64,000 nucleotides of DNA from Bacillus sp. NEB1478 (GTDB lineage Bacteria; Bacillota; Bacilli; Bacillales; Fictibacillaceae): NCBI RefSeq assembly GCF_031582965.1, contig NZ_CP134049.1, positions 1,364,001 to 1,428,000 on the forward strand. The letters are read 5' to 3'. Both the position numbers and the translations under genes were made by a program. The notes beneath the pieces were generated by a model that saw nothing but the letters and a program-made list of their open reading frames with translations, was not told where the DNA came from and made no database searches. This document shows, one piece after another, positions 19,296 through 28,285 of this stretch (the stretch's first letter is position 1; each line of letters opens with the position of its first letter).

Positions 19296-19689
19296 AATAC
19301 GTTAAACACTGAGCAATAACCCAGCCGACTGAAAGGCTTAAAAACATAACCAGTAATCCAACTGCTTTATTGTCTTCATCGATTGCTTTAGAGATACTTG
19401 AACGAATCGCTAAATGTTCAGCTACAAACAATGCGATGATCTGTGCAATGATTCCAACTGTACCCCAAATCAATAAATCGATAATACTTAAAGAGTTTGC
19501 AATAGATGATCCTATGACAAATGAAAGTCCAAATAACCTACCGCCAAGAGACAAAGCTGCTGCTGTATTGCCATTCGCGATCAATTTTAGCTCTTTTGTT
19601 TTTGTTGTTAATTCAAATACTACAAATCCAACGAAGAGAAGAGCAAGACCTGTAGCAGCGTACAATGTAAAATTTAAAAATAAGTTCAT
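19294..19689 (-). CDS. DUF350 family membrane protein (YjfL-like)
   Basis: A 131-residue protein with four predicted transmembrane helices (about 6-26, 45-65, 72-92 and 108-128), matching DUF350. TAAALSLGGRLFGLSFVIG is a typical conserved segment between helices 1 and 2. Function is unknown. GAGGAG precedes the ATG. It is the second gene of a minus-strand pair after the lipoprotein (19-base gap). DUF350, ATP-grasp and small lipoprotein genes also sit together in the E. coli yjf locus, implying a joint membrane-associated modification or stress role. Confidence 0.85.
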   Translation of the reverse strand: MNLFLNFTLYAATGLALLFVGFVVFELTTKTKELKLIANGNTAAALSLGGRLFGLSFVIGSSIANSLSIIDLLIWGTVGIIAQIIALFVAEHLAIRSSISKAIDEDNKAVGLLVMFLSLSVGWVIAQCLTY

Positions 19690-19708
19690 TTTAGCAACTC
19701 CTCAATTT

Positions 19709-20032
19709 TTATCCGCCAAAGCCTTTGCCGCTTCCAAACCCAGAACTCCCACCCTTAAAACTGGAACTGCTTTTGTAGGACTTATAAGAAGAACTTTTTA
19801 ACAAACTGCTTTTGCTGTTAAAGAAACTTCCGCCATAAAAATAATGGCCAAAATAACGAGAGTTTGTATCATCACACTCATAAACGCCATCATCAGCATC
19901 CCATTCCCAATCTTGGCACTCCGTATCTGTCGGTTCAGGCGGAATATCTTGTGTCTGATTATTACAGCCTGAAAGCAAAACGGCTACAGAAGCAGTTGAA
20001 ACCCCCGCAATTAGCTTTTTTGTTTTGTTCAC
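19709..20032 (-). CDS. Small lipoprotein with Cys-pair and Ser/Gly-rich tail (YgiB/YjfM-like position)
   Basis: About 107 residues: signal peptide with lipobox LLSGC (Cys 22 counting from GTG 20032), a spacer, an acidic module with CQDWEWDADDGVYECDD (two Cys), and a Ser/Lys/Gly/Phe-rich low-complexity tail ending GFGSGKGFGG. The tail resembles the DUF1190 proteins YgiB and YjfM, which accompany the same ATP-grasp genes in E. coli. GTG 20032 lies after GAGGTGAAG; GTG 20041 would extend it by three residues. It heads the lipoprotein-DUF350 pair. Confidence 0.75.
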   Translation of the reverse strand: MNKTKKLIAGVSTASVAVLLSGCNNQTQDIPPEPTDTECQDWEWDADDGVYECDDTNSRYFGHYFYGGSFFNSKSSLLKSSSYKSYKSSSSFKGGSSGFGSGKGFGG

Positions 20033-20176
20033 AATCTTCACCTCATCCCAAGCCTAATTATAGTATGCAGACCTTGTAATTGAAAACCATATATTTCATG
20101 TACGAAAAAAATTTAAAAAGGTTTCCACTCTGCTTTTATTAGTTCTTTGATTGAAACAACATAAGTATGTAAAGAA

Positions 20177-20611
20177 TTATCTTTTTGTAAATAAAAAAAG
20201 AGCTGCGATCAGAAATAAAAATCCAGTTATTCGTTGCCCATCAATTGGAATTTGTTTCATTCCAAGCAAACCAAAATGATCAATAATTGAACTTGTCATT
20301 AGCTGTGCAACAATGATTGCAATTATTGCAGCCGCAACACCGATTTTAGGGACAGAAAGAACGAGTGTATAAACATAAAAAGCACCTAATAACCCTCCAA
20401 TAAGCTGCCATTTCGGTACAGTAGTGACATTTAAGATATTTCCTTTTCCAAAAATGAGCATCATAAAAAATAACGCAATCGTTCCAATAAGGAATGATAA
20501 GAATGCTCCTTCAATTACACCTACTTGTTTTCCTAATCCTCCGTTTACACCTGCTTGAATTGATACAGCAATACCACCCATAAAAACGGTTAAGACCATT
20601 AACCAGTTCAT
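20177..20611 (-). CDS. DMT family transporter, DUF606/YdcZ type
   Basis: A 144-residue membrane protein with five helices: GGIAVSIQAGVNGGLGKQVG at the N-terminus, then KWQLIGGLLGAFYVYTLVL and AAAIIAIIVAQLMTSSIIDHFG. This is the DUF606 (YdcZ) half-size drug/metabolite transporter signature, likely working as a dimer. Substrate unknown. AAAAGGTG lies before the ATG. It is a single-gene unit at the left edge of a 550-base gap that precedes the pyrimidine operon. Confidence 0.85.
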   Translation of the reverse strand: MNWLMVLTVFMGGIAVSIQAGVNGGLGKQVGVIEGAFLSFLIGTIALFFMMLIFGKGNILNVTTVPKWQLIGGLLGAFYVYTLVLSVPKIGVAAAIIAIIVAQLMTSSIIDHFGLLGMKQIPIDGQRITGFLFLIAALFLFTKR

Positions 20612-21167
20612 CGATCGTCAACACCTTTTCATTTGTTATAGGTAAAAACTAACAATCAGGATTTCTACGACAGTGATACTACTTTAACATAAAGTAAAAA
20701 TTTTTAAGGTAAATTATTAGAAATTTCAAAAAACGACAAAAAGAGAGGATATTTCCTCGTAAATTCTACAATATATTTAAAGTGTATATGATACGTTTTT
20801 TCTAATAAGTTTGTTTCTTAATCTATACAAAGAAAGGGAGGACGAGCTATCAAACGATACATTTGAACAGCGTCTCTTTATTTTAATGCATGTTTTTTCA
20901 GTTTGTAAGATTCCCCTGTCTTTTTGTTACAGAGATATATGCCACAAGCCTATCACATTCAATTATTCTACTTTTTTCCATGGATTACCACAAAAAATCA
21001 GCTCTTCTTTACAAAGTGATAAAAAACGATCGTTATTTTTTTACATTATGTTAAATGTAATAAATCTATTAAACATATAAAATAGACTTAATATTCAAAA
21101 GATTCAAATAAAAATTAAATCCATTTACAGAGGCTACATACTAAACAAAATTAGAGGAGGAATAGAA
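20612..21167. other. Intergenic region upstream of the pyrimidine degradation operon
   Basis: No convincing gene. It is AT-rich, with a weak hairpin (GAGGATATTTCCTC at about 20744), the palindrome AACGATCGTT at 21025-21034 and the inverted repeat at 21041-21060. The frame 20811-21080 lacks a start site at its ATG and has atypical composition. Confidence 0.6.
21041..21060 (+). promoter_or_regulatory. Inverted repeat, candidate operator of the pyrimidine operon
   Basis: Perfect TTACATT-N6-AATGTAA, about 15 bases before a possible -10 (TATAAA at 21076-21081) and 107 bases before the first gene. PucR-type regulators bind near such promoters, but the B. subtilis PucR box is different, so the binder is unknown. 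Confidence 0.45.
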
Positions 21168-22058
21168 ATGTCTGATTTGGTAAAAATTGGTTTGATTCAA
21201 GCGATTCATGATGTGGATGGTAATGAGCCTGTATCGGTTCATAAAGAAAAATCCATTGAGAAGCATATAAAACTTGTAAGAGACGCAGCTGAAAAAGGAG
21301 CTCAGATTATTTGTTTACAGGAGATATTCTATGGTCCATATTTTTGTGCAGAACAAAATTCAAAATGGTATGACTCAGCTGAAGAAATTCCAAATGGGCC
21401 AACAACAAACAGATTTATGGCATTAGCGAGGGAATTGGGAGTAGTTATCGTTCTGCCTATTTATGAACGTGAAGGTATTGCCACTTACTATAATACAGCA
21501 GCTGTTATTGATGCTGATGGTTCTTACCTGGGAAAATACCGGAAACAGCATATCCCGCATGTAAAAGTGGGGAATGAGGGATGTGGTTTCTGGGAGAAAT
21601 ATTACTTTAAACCTGGCAACCTGGGTTATCCCGTTTTTGATACAGCATTCGCAAAAGTAGGTGTTTATATTTGTTATGATCGTCATTTTCCAGAAGGGGC
21701 AAGACTACTAGGATTGAAAGGTGCTGAAATTGTCTTTAATCCTTCAGCTACTGTTGCAGGATTATCTGAATACTTATGGAAGCTTGAGCAGCCAGCACAT
21801 GCAGTTGCAAATGGTTATTATCTAGGCGCGATCAATCGAGTTGGAACAGAAGGTCCTTGGAAAATGGGTGAGTTTTACGGCCAATCCTATTTAGTTGACC
21901 CTCGTGGTAGTTTTGTTGCCATTGGCAGCCGGGATCAAGATGAAGTAATCATTGGAGAAATGAATAAAAAAATGATTCGGGAAGTGCGTGATCTATGGCA
22001 ATTTTATCGTGACCGCCGCCCAGAAACGTATGGAGAAATGACGGCATTACTCCCATAA
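21168..22058 (+). CDS. Beta-ureidopropionase (N-carbamoyl-beta-alanine amidohydrolase)
   Basis: A 296-residue nitrilase-superfamily amidase with the complete triad: Glu52 (LQEIFYGPYF), Lys126 (KYRKQHIPH) and Cys169 (VYICYDRHFPEGAR). It hydrolyses N-carbamoyl-beta-alanine to beta-alanine, CO2 and ammonia, the third step of reductive uracil breakdown. AGAGGAGG precedes the ATG. It is the first gene of the operon, followed by the dehydrogenase subunits and dihydropyrimidinase, which supports ureidopropionase over other carbamoyl amidases. Confidence 0.93.
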   Translation: MSDLVKIGLIQAIHDVDGNEPVSVHKEKSIEKHIKLVRDAAEKGAQIICLQEIFYGPYFCAEQNSKWYDSAEEIPNGPTTNRFMALARELGVVIVLPIYEREGIATYYNTAAVIDADGSYLGKYRKQHIPHVKVGNEGCGFWEKYYFKPGNLGYPVFDTAFAKVGVYICYDRHFPEGARLLGLKGAEIVFNPSATVAGLSEYLWKLEQPAHAVANGYYLGAINRVGTEGPWKMGEFYGQSYLVDPRGSFVAIGSRDQDEVIIGEMNKKMIREVRDLWQFYRDRRPETYGEMTALLP

Positions 22059-22127
22059 ATTTTTGGCTAAAGCCGTGCTACTCCTTTTTAATCCATATTT
22101 CTATCATCTCAAAAGGGGGCTTAACAG

Positions 22128-23495
22128 TTGACTAAATCTGAAAAGCTACACATTTCGATGACAGATCTGGCAAAAAACTTTCAGGAATTTCATCCAGCAC
22201 TTACAAATCAGGAAGCATTTGAAGAGGCGAATCGATGCTTATATTGCTATGATGCACCTTGTATTCAAGCTTGTCCCACTGGGATTGATATTCCGAAATT
22301 TATTAAAAAAATTGCATCAGGAAATTTTAAAGGATCTGCGCAAACGATTATGACATCTAATCCTGTTGGGGCGAGCTGTGCAAGGGTTTGTCCGACTGAT
22401 GAACTTTGTGAAGGAGCATGTGTACTCAATCATTCTACTAAACCAATTATGATTGGGGATTTGCAGCGTTATGCGACGGACTGGGCGATTAGGAATGACC
22501 AGGTACTTTTTCAAAAGGGTGTTAGTAATGGAAAGTCAGTTGCAGTGATTGGCGGGGGTCCCGCTGGGTTATCTGCAGCACGGGAACTCGCATTACTCGG
22601 ATATAAAGTAACAATCTTTGAAGCTGCCGAAAAAGCAGGAGGATTGAACACTTACGGTATCGTTTCATTTCGATTACCTCAACATATATCGTTTTGGGAA
22701 GTCGATCAAGTTCGTCAGCTTGATGTAGAAATTCGAACAAATACAGCAGTAGGAAAAGATATTTCAGCTGAAGAACTCTTAACTTCTTATGACCGTGTAG
22801 TGCTTGCTGCAGGAATGGCACATGTCCCGAATATGGGCATTGAAGGTGAAGAACTTGAAGGTGTCCATGATGCGATTGAATTTGTAAAAGATACGAAAAC
22901 AAAGCCATTATCCAATCAATATGTTGGGAAAAATGTGGTTGTAATTGGTGCTGGTAATACGGCAATAGATGGTGCGACTTGTTCTGTTCGCTTAGGGGCC
23001 CAAAATGTGAAAATTCTATACCGCCGTACACAAGAAGAAATGACGGCGTATGATTTTGAATATGAATTCGCAAAACAAGATGGAGTTGAATTCCGCTGGC
23101 TGACTCAGCCAATCAAGATTCATGGTGATGAAGCCGGACGAGTTAAAGCGATCGAGTGCTTGAAAATGGATCTCGGTGAACCAGGCGAAGATGGAAGAAG
23201 ACGTTCGTTTCCAATCGAAGGCTCAAACTTCATTCTACCAGTGGACGCAGTAATTAAAGCGATTGGCCAAACACGGCATACCAGCTTAATCGAACTGTTC
23301 AATCTTGAACATAACGGAGGCGTTGTTCAAGTTTCTGAAAACTACCAAACCTCTAATCCGAAAGTATTTGCGTGCGGTGATGTTATTTTTGGAAAAGGAA
23401 TAGGAGAAGCGATGGTTGTAACTGCAGCCCAGCAAGGTAAGAATGCAGCCTATGCCATACACAAGCAATACAAAGAACAATCCATAACAGCTTAA
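22128..23495 (+). CDS. preT: Dihydropyrimidine dehydrogenase, NAD(P)H-binding Fe-S/flavin subunit (PreT/PydX)
   Basis: A 455-residue glutamate-synthase-small-chain-like protein. The N-terminal Fe-S domain has CLYCYDAPCIQACPTGIDIP and SCARVCPTDELCEGAC; the FAD motif GGGPAGLSAARELALLG is near residue 142; the NAD(P) motif VVVIGAGNTAIDGA is near 268; GDVIFGKG closes the FAD domain. It passes electrons from NAD(P)H to the catalytic PreA subunit encoded next. Start is TTG 22128 after AAGGGGG. Together the two subunits match the N- and C-terminal halves of mammalian DPYD. Confidence 0.92.
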   Translation: MTKSEKLHISMTDLAKNFQEFHPALTNQEAFEEANRCLYCYDAPCIQACPTGIDIPKFIKKIASGNFKGSAQTIMTSNPVGASCARVCPTDELCEGACVLNHSTKPIMIGDLQRYATDWAIRNDQVLFQKGVSNGKSVAVIGGGPAGLSAARELALLGYKVTIFEAAEKAGGLNTYGIVSFRLPQHISFWEVDQVRQLDVEIRTNTAVGKDISAEELLTSYDRVVLAAGMAHVPNMGIEGEELEGVHDAIEFVKDTKTKPLSNQYVGKNVVVIGAGNTAIDGATCSVRLGAQNVKILYRRTQEEMTAYDFEYEFAKQDGVEFRWLTQPIKIHGDEAGRVKAIECLKMDLGEPGEDGRRRSFPIEGSNFILPVDAVIKAIGQTRHTSLIELFNLEHNGGVVQVSENYQTSNPKVFACGDVIFGKGIGEAMVVTAAQQGKNAAYAIHKQYKEQSITA

Positions 23496-23529
23496 CAAAC
23501 AAAAGAACATCGGAAAGGGGAGAATAACA

Positions 23530-24816
23530 TTGGCAGATCTAAGTATTAACCTGGCTGGCATACGATCACCTAATCCATTTTGGCTGGCATCAGCACCGCC
23601 GACTAACTCAGGCTACCAAGTACAAAGGGCATTTGAAGCGGGGTGGGGCGGAGCTGTATGGAAAACGCTCGGCGATCCTATTTTAAATGTTTCTTCAAGG
23701 TTTGCGGCAGTCAGTTTTAACGGTCAGCGTGTTGCCGGGTTTAACAACATCGAATTGATTACTGACCGTCCTCTTGAAGTCAATTTAAAAGAAATCTATG
23801 AAACGAAAAAACGTTTTCCTAATCATGCAGTAGTAGTTTCTCTAATGGTAGAACCGAAACAAGAAAAATGGCATGAAATTGTAAAAAAAGTAGAAGCGGT
23901 AGGCGTTGACGGACTCGAACTTAACTTTGGTTGTCCTCACGGTATGGCTGAACGCGGTATGGGCTCTGCTTCAGGTCAAGTTCCAGATCTTGTTGAAAAG
24001 CAGACATATTGGGTGAAAGAGGTTGCACAAACACCAGTCATCGTTAAACTCACACCGAATATTACGGATATTACAGTTACAGCTGAAGCAGCAGTTCGAG
24101 GAGGGGCAGATTCTGTCAGTATGATCAATACAATTAATAGTTTGGCAGGTGTGGATCTTGATTCTTGGAACACGATTCCACATGTAGGCGGTAAAGGTGC
24201 ACACGGTGGTTATTGTGGACCTGCAGTTAAGCCGATTGCTCTCAATATGGTAGGTGAATGTGCACGGAATTCGCGGATAAACGTTCCAATTTCCGGAATG
24301 GGCGGAATTTCAAATTGGCAGAATGCGGTTGAATTTATGTTAATGGGAGCTTCGAATGTCCAAGTTTGTACAGCCGCCATGCACCATGGGTTCAGGATCG
24401 TTGAGGATATGACAGATGGTTTAAACAACTATCTTGATTCAAAAGGGATTGCATCTGTAAGAGACATTATTGGGAAATCTGTACCTAAGTATTCAGACTG
24501 GGGTAATCTGGATCTCAACTATAAAATTGTAGCCAGAATCAATAATGACGTATGTATCAATTGTAATAAATGTCATATAGCCTGTGAGGATACATCACAT
24601 CAATGCATTGATATGTTAAAAGATGGCCATGGCAACCCGTATTTAGAAGTTCGAGAAGAAGATTGTGTTGGATGTAATCTTTGTTCAATCGTCTGCCCGG
24701 TTGATGGCGCGATCGACATGATTGAGATTGATAGTGAATATGAACCTATGACCTGGAATGAAAGACAAACAATACTCTCATCAATACAAGCAGATCCTAT
24801 TAAAAATCCTAGCTGA
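23530..24816 (+). CDS. preA: Dihydropyrimidine dehydrogenase, catalytic subunit (PreA/PydA)
   Basis: A 428-residue FMN TIM-barrel enzyme reducing uracil and thymine to the dihydro forms. LELNFGCPHGMAERGMG contains the active-site cysteine (Cys135, equivalent to Cys671 of mammalian DPYD by the N-x-x-C-P-H motif). The C-terminal ferredoxin domain carries two [4Fe-4S] motifs, CINCNKCHIAC and CVGCNLCSIVCP. Start is TTG 23530 after GGAAAGGGG. It lies 34 bases after the partner subunit gene. The serine before the catalytic Cys in DPYD is glycine here. Confidence 0.94.
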   Translation: MADLSINLAGIRSPNPFWLASAPPTNSGYQVQRAFEAGWGGAVWKTLGDPILNVSSRFAAVSFNGQRVAGFNNIELITDRPLEVNLKEIYETKKRFPNHAVVVSLMVEPKQEKWHEIVKKVEAVGVDGLELNFGCPHGMAERGMGSASGQVPDLVEKQTYWVKEVAQTPVIVKLTPNITDITVTAEAAVRGGADSVSMINTINSLAGVDLDSWNTIPHVGGKGAHGGYCGPAVKPIALNMVGECARNSRINVPISGMGGISNWQNAVEFMLMGASNVQVCTAAMHHGFRIVEDMTDGLNNYLDSKGIASVRDIIGKSVPKYSDWGNLDLNYKIVARINNDVCINCNKCHIACEDTSHQCIDMLKDGHGNPYLEVREEDCVGCNLCSIVCPVDGAIDMIEIDSEYEPMTWNERQTILSSIQADPIKNPS

Positions 24817-24854
24817 GTTTACGATTTAAGATCAGATGAAAGGAGACTAAAAGC

Positions 24855-26270
24855 GTGAGAAAAATAATAAGAAATGGAACTATTGTAACGGCTTCTGATA
24901 CGTATTCTGCTGACATTTTAATTGAGAATGAACGGATTGTAGCAATAGGTGAAAAATTGGATGCGCAAGGAGCTGAAATGATTGATGCAAAGGGGTGCTA
25001 TGTGTTTCCTGGGGGTATTGACCCGCATACTCATTTAGAAATGCCATTTGGGGGGACTGTCTCCAAAGATGATTTCGAGAGTGGAACAATTGCAGCTGCG
25101 TTCGGCGGTACGACAACCGTTATCGATTTTTGCCTCACAAACAAAGGAGAGCCATTACAAAATGCCATTGATATTTGGCATAAAAAGTCGAAGGATAAAT
25201 CAGTGATTGATTACGGCTTCCATTTGATGATCTCTGAACTCAATGAGGAAGTCCTTGAACAGCTTCCAAAAGTAATGGATGAAGAAGGGATTACGTCTTT
25301 TAAAGTTTTCATGGCTTATAAAAATGTGTTCCAGGCAGACGATGAAACATTGTTCCGTACACTGATCACCGCAAAAAAACTCGGTGGATTAGTGATGGTA
25401 CATGCTGAAAATGGTGATGTAATCGACTACCTTGTAAAAGAAGCTTTAGAAAACGGAAAAACGGATCCTATTTACCATGCTCTTACGCGACCACCGGAAG
25501 TTGAAGGGGAAGCGACAGCTAGAGCTGCTCAGTTGACAGGCTTAGCAAAATCACAGCTTTATGTTGTTCATGTGTCTTGTGCAGAGGCAGTCCTAAAAAT
25601 TGCTGATGCTCGAAATAAAGGCTATGACGTTTGGGGTGAAACGTGCCCGCAATACTTAATGCTTGATCAAACTTATTTAGAAAAACCAGATTTTGAAGGA
25701 GCAAAATATGTTTGGTCTCCGCCGCTTAGAGAAAAATGGAATCAGGATGTGCTTTGGAATGCATTAAAGAATGGGCATCTTCAAACACTTGGTTCTGATC
25801 AATGTTCTTTTGATTTTAAAGGCCAAAAAGAGCTAGGAAGAGGAGACTTTTCTAAAATTCCAAACGGTGGTCCAATGATTGAAGACCGCGTTAGTATTCT
25901 TTTTTCAGAAGGTGTATTGAAAGGTCGTATAACGCTCAATCAATTTGTTGATATTATGTCGACTAGAATTGCGAAACTATTTGGATTATATCCTAGAAAA
26001 GGAACGATTTCAGTCGGAGCAGATGCAGATATCGTAATTTTTGATCCAACAGTCGAACGAACCATTTCTGCTAAAACGCACCATATGAGTGTAGATTACA
26101 ATGCTTTCGAAGGAATGAAAGTGACGGGAGAAGCGGTTTCTGTGCTTTCACGAGGTGAATTTGTTATACGTGATAAGCAATTTGTCGGAAAACCAGGTAA
26201 CGGAAATTATTTGAAAAGAGCCAAATATAATGAAAACCTAAGTTCAGTCGATGAAAAATTGCCTATTTAA
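24855..26270 (+). CDS. hydA: Dihydropyrimidinase
   Basis: A 471-residue cyclic amidohydrolase that opens dihydrouracil to N-carbamoyl-beta-alanine. Metal-site residues are visible: GGIDPHTHLEMPFGG (about residues 54-68), the carbamylated lysine Lys150 in SFKVFMAYKN, His in VMVHAENGD and LYVVHVSC, and the aspartate in LGSDQCSFDF. Start is GTG 24855 after AAAGGAG. Length and motifs fit dihydropyrimidinase rather than hydantoinase-only or allantoinase enzymes, and the operon supplies its substrate and removes its product. Confidence 0.94.
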   Translation: MRKIIRNGTIVTASDTYSADILIENERIVAIGEKLDAQGAEMIDAKGCYVFPGGIDPHTHLEMPFGGTVSKDDFESGTIAAAFGGTTTVIDFCLTNKGEPLQNAIDIWHKKSKDKSVIDYGFHLMISELNEEVLEQLPKVMDEEGITSFKVFMAYKNVFQADDETLFRTLITAKKLGGLVMVHAENGDVIDYLVKEALENGKTDPIYHALTRPPEVEGEATARAAQLTGLAKSQLYVVHVSCAEAVLKIADARNKGYDVWGETCPQYLMLDQTYLEKPDFEGAKYVWSPPLREKWNQDVLWNALKNGHLQTLGSDQCSFDFKGQKELGRGDFSKIPNGGPMIEDRVSILFSEGVLKGRITLNQFVDIMSTRIAKLFGLYPRKGTISVGADADIVIFDPTVERTISAKTHHMSVDYNAFEGMKVTGEAVSVLSRGEFVIRDKQFVGKPGNGNYLKRAKYNENLSSVDEKLPI

Positions 26271-26280
26271 TAGAGCACTT

Positions 26281-26424
26281 TAGACGCAGGAGCACACATG
26301 CTTCCTTTAATATAGTTCTTTATCCATCTTCCAAGGTGGTTCACCGCACGCCCCCGCGGAAAGCGAGCAACCTGTAGCGGAAATCAACCATTTCTAAGAG
26401 CAAAAAAGGCTACAAAAACAGCTA
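26281..26424. repeat. Dispersed non-coding repeat, copy 2
   Basis: Between hydA and the permease gene. It has GACGCAGGAGCA, then TTCACCGCACGCCCCCGCGG, AAAGCGAGC and AGCGGAAATCAACC, aligning with the right half of the block at 5081-5336 and with the degenerate copy at 41527-41656. No coding potential; it interrupts the pyrimidine operon. Confidence 0.65.
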
Positions 26425-26516
26425 AATGACAGATTCAAAGCTATGGCATAAACGAAGGAAGATGATCAATCAACCAGTCGTGACACCAATTGCAATATTA
26501 TAGGGAGTGATTGTTT

Positions 26517-27977
26517 ATGAAAAAACAAGAAAACTATTTAAAGTCTCCTGACTTGTTGCCTATCGGTCAAAATGAGAGAAAAATAACCACACTCGGCTTT
26601 TCATTCATGTGGGTCGGTATGGTTGTAGTCCTTGCAACATTCGCAATTGGTGGAGCTGGTGTAATGTCATTACCCCTTCCTCTAGTTGTCCTTGCGACAG
26701 TTATTGGTTCCGTTGGTATCGGGTTATTTATTTCACTGATTGCTGATATAGGTATTGAACATGGTCTTTCATTTCCTGTTTACATGCGTGCGCCATTCGG
26801 GACAATTGGAACACATATCCCATCAATCGTCCGTGGTATAGCGGCATCAATGTGGTTTGGAATAAATACCTATTTCGGTGCAACTGCGATGAACGGGATT
26901 TTAGGATTGATGTTCAACTTTAATAACTGGTTTATTTGTTTCTTGATATTTGCCCTTCTTCAATTAATCAATACAGCACTTGGTATTAAAGCAGTAGAGC
27001 GTTTTGCTGATATGGCAGCTCCAACTATCTTATTGATCTCGATCTGGATGTATTCGGAACTTGCTGGCACAGCTGCCTCTGAGGGCAGGAATGTATGGAG
27101 CTGGGCAGAGGATCCTGCTGTAGGATCAGCTGCATTTACAGCTTTCCTTGTTGTTATTTTCAGCAACATGGGATTCTGGGCGACTTTATCCGCAGATATC
27201 CCTACCATATCACGCTTTATTAAAGCACCTAAATTTGAACGGAATTGGTTCAAAAGAAATAAGGGAGCTTTAGTTGGCAATTTAATCGCTCTGCCTTTGA
27301 CTCAGACGTTCATGATCATCATTGGAGCGGTTGCTTATATCGCTGTGAAAAATTATGATCCTGTACTGGCTCTGCAGGAAACTGCAACGGGACTTATACT
27401 TGGCGTACTCCTTCTCATGATCGTACTGGCGCAGTGGTCAACGAATATCGCTGCGAATATCGTTCCGGCAGCTACCATCTTTTCAAATGTAGGCGGTCCA
27501 AAGTTTCCCTTCTGGGCTGGTGTATTTGCAGCTGGTATAGTTGGGACAATTGTTCAGCCTTGGAGCCTTTTTGGAATCATCATTCCCGTGCTTCTTATCG
27601 TAGGAGGAATTCTTTCAGCTATTGTCGGCATATTATTTGCTGATTATTACTTATTAAGAAAACGCCGTGTAAATGTATATGATTTATACAAATTTGATGG
27701 TCAGTTTAAATATGCTGGAGGAGTAAACGTTGCAGGATTCATATCTTGGATTATTGGAGCAACAGTCTCATACTTCTTCCCAAGTTATTCCTTTTTAATT
27801 GGTTTTGCTCTCGGTGCAGTCTGTTATTATGTCCTTTGTAAATATTGGTACTTCCAAAAATATAAGCAAGCTGAAATCGAAGATCCAAGTGATGAGAAAT
27901 ATCTTGGTATTACAGTCGGCAGGGATTGGGATTTGAATGATGAGACTCAAGATGTGGAATTGAAAGATGCCAAATAA
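26517..27977 (+). CDS. NCS1 family nucleobase permease (probable uracil/pyrimidine uptake)
   Basis: A 486-residue transporter with about twelve helices of the NCS1 (nucleobase:cation symport) family: VGMVVVLATFAIGGAG in helix 1, MRAPFGTIGTHIPSIVRG, WFGINTYFGATAMNG and NMGFWATLSADIPTISRF are typical segments. Family members carry uracil, thymine, allantoin, hydantoin or cytosine; the surrounding genes favour uracil or dihydropyrimidines. ATG 26517 is nine bases after GGGAG; TTG 26511 is too close. A dispersed repeat separates it from hydA. Confidence 0.9.
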   Translation: MKKQENYLKSPDLLPIGQNERKITTLGFSFMWVGMVVVLATFAIGGAGVMSLPLPLVVLATVIGSVGIGLFISLIADIGIEHGLSFPVYMRAPFGTIGTHIPSIVRGIAASMWFGINTYFGATAMNGILGLMFNFNNWFICFLIFALLQLINTALGIKAVERFADMAAPTILLISIWMYSELAGTAASEGRNVWSWAEDPAVGSAAFTAFLVVIFSNMGFWATLSADIPTISRFIKAPKFERNWFKRNKGALVGNLIALPLTQTFMIIIGAVAYIAVKNYDPVLALQETATGLILGVLLLMIVLAQWSTNIAANIVPAATIFSNVGGPKFPFWAGVFAAGIVGTIVQPWSLFGIIIPVLLIVGGILSAIVGILFADYYLLRKRRVNVYDLYKFDGQFKYAGGVNVAGFISWIIGATVSYFFPSYSFLIGFALGAVCYYVLCKYWYFQKYKQAEIEDPSDEKYLGITVGRDWDLNDETQDVELKDAK

Positions 27978-28042
27978 TTGGATAGGAATGGCTTAACTTT
28001 GTTGGGTCACCTACGACACTTTTAATTAGAGGGGGCTTGTAG

Positions 28043-28255
28043 ATGTCAGATTATCAAGAATACATGCTTGAGCGTGAGAAAATTGATTTCATGATGGAAA
28101 AAGGCTATAAAATTAAAGGAATATTAGAAAATTTGAGCGGGGCTTTTGTTCATTTTGAGAAATCAAATGATGATGCAGTTACTATTCATGTCAAAACAGC
28201 TGATGGACGCAAGTACTTTTCAAACTTAATGGTTCTGCAGAAACAATCCGTGTAA
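28043..28255 (+). CDS. Small conserved-looking protein in pyrimidine cluster, unknown
   Basis: A 70-residue soluble protein: helix REKIDFMMEKGYKIKGILEN followed by beta-rich GAFVHFEKS and HVKTADGRKYFSN. Not recognised. The ATG lies behind GAGGGGGC. It sits 65 bases after the permease and 30 before another unknown small gene, all in the same direction, with no visible terminator between them, so it is probably co-transcribed with the pathway. The YF/TADGRKYF segment suggests a small ligand- or protein-binding domain, but that is a guess. Confidence 0.7.
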   Translation: MSDYQEYMLEREKIDFMMEKGYKIKGILENLSGAFVHFEKSNDDAVTIHVKTADGRKYFSNLMVLQKQSV

Positions 28256-28285
28256 CTGTTTTGCTTAGGAAAAGGAGAGCTGCTA

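Noticed and set aside
20811..21080. 89-codon plus-strand frame before the pyrimidine operon
   Set aside because: Its ATG has no ribosome binding site, composition is Phe/Leu/Ser-rich like AT-rich non-coding DNA, and it overlaps the palindromes near 21025-21060.
22522..23112. 196-codon minus-strand frame opposite preT
   Set aside because: Antisense shadow, His/Leu/Gln-rich, with no family features or ribosome binding site.
23914..23985. Apparent loss of the catalytic cysteine in PreA (SASGQ segment)
   Set aside because: The active-site cysteine in this family is the one in N-x-x-C-P-H; it is present (Cys135).
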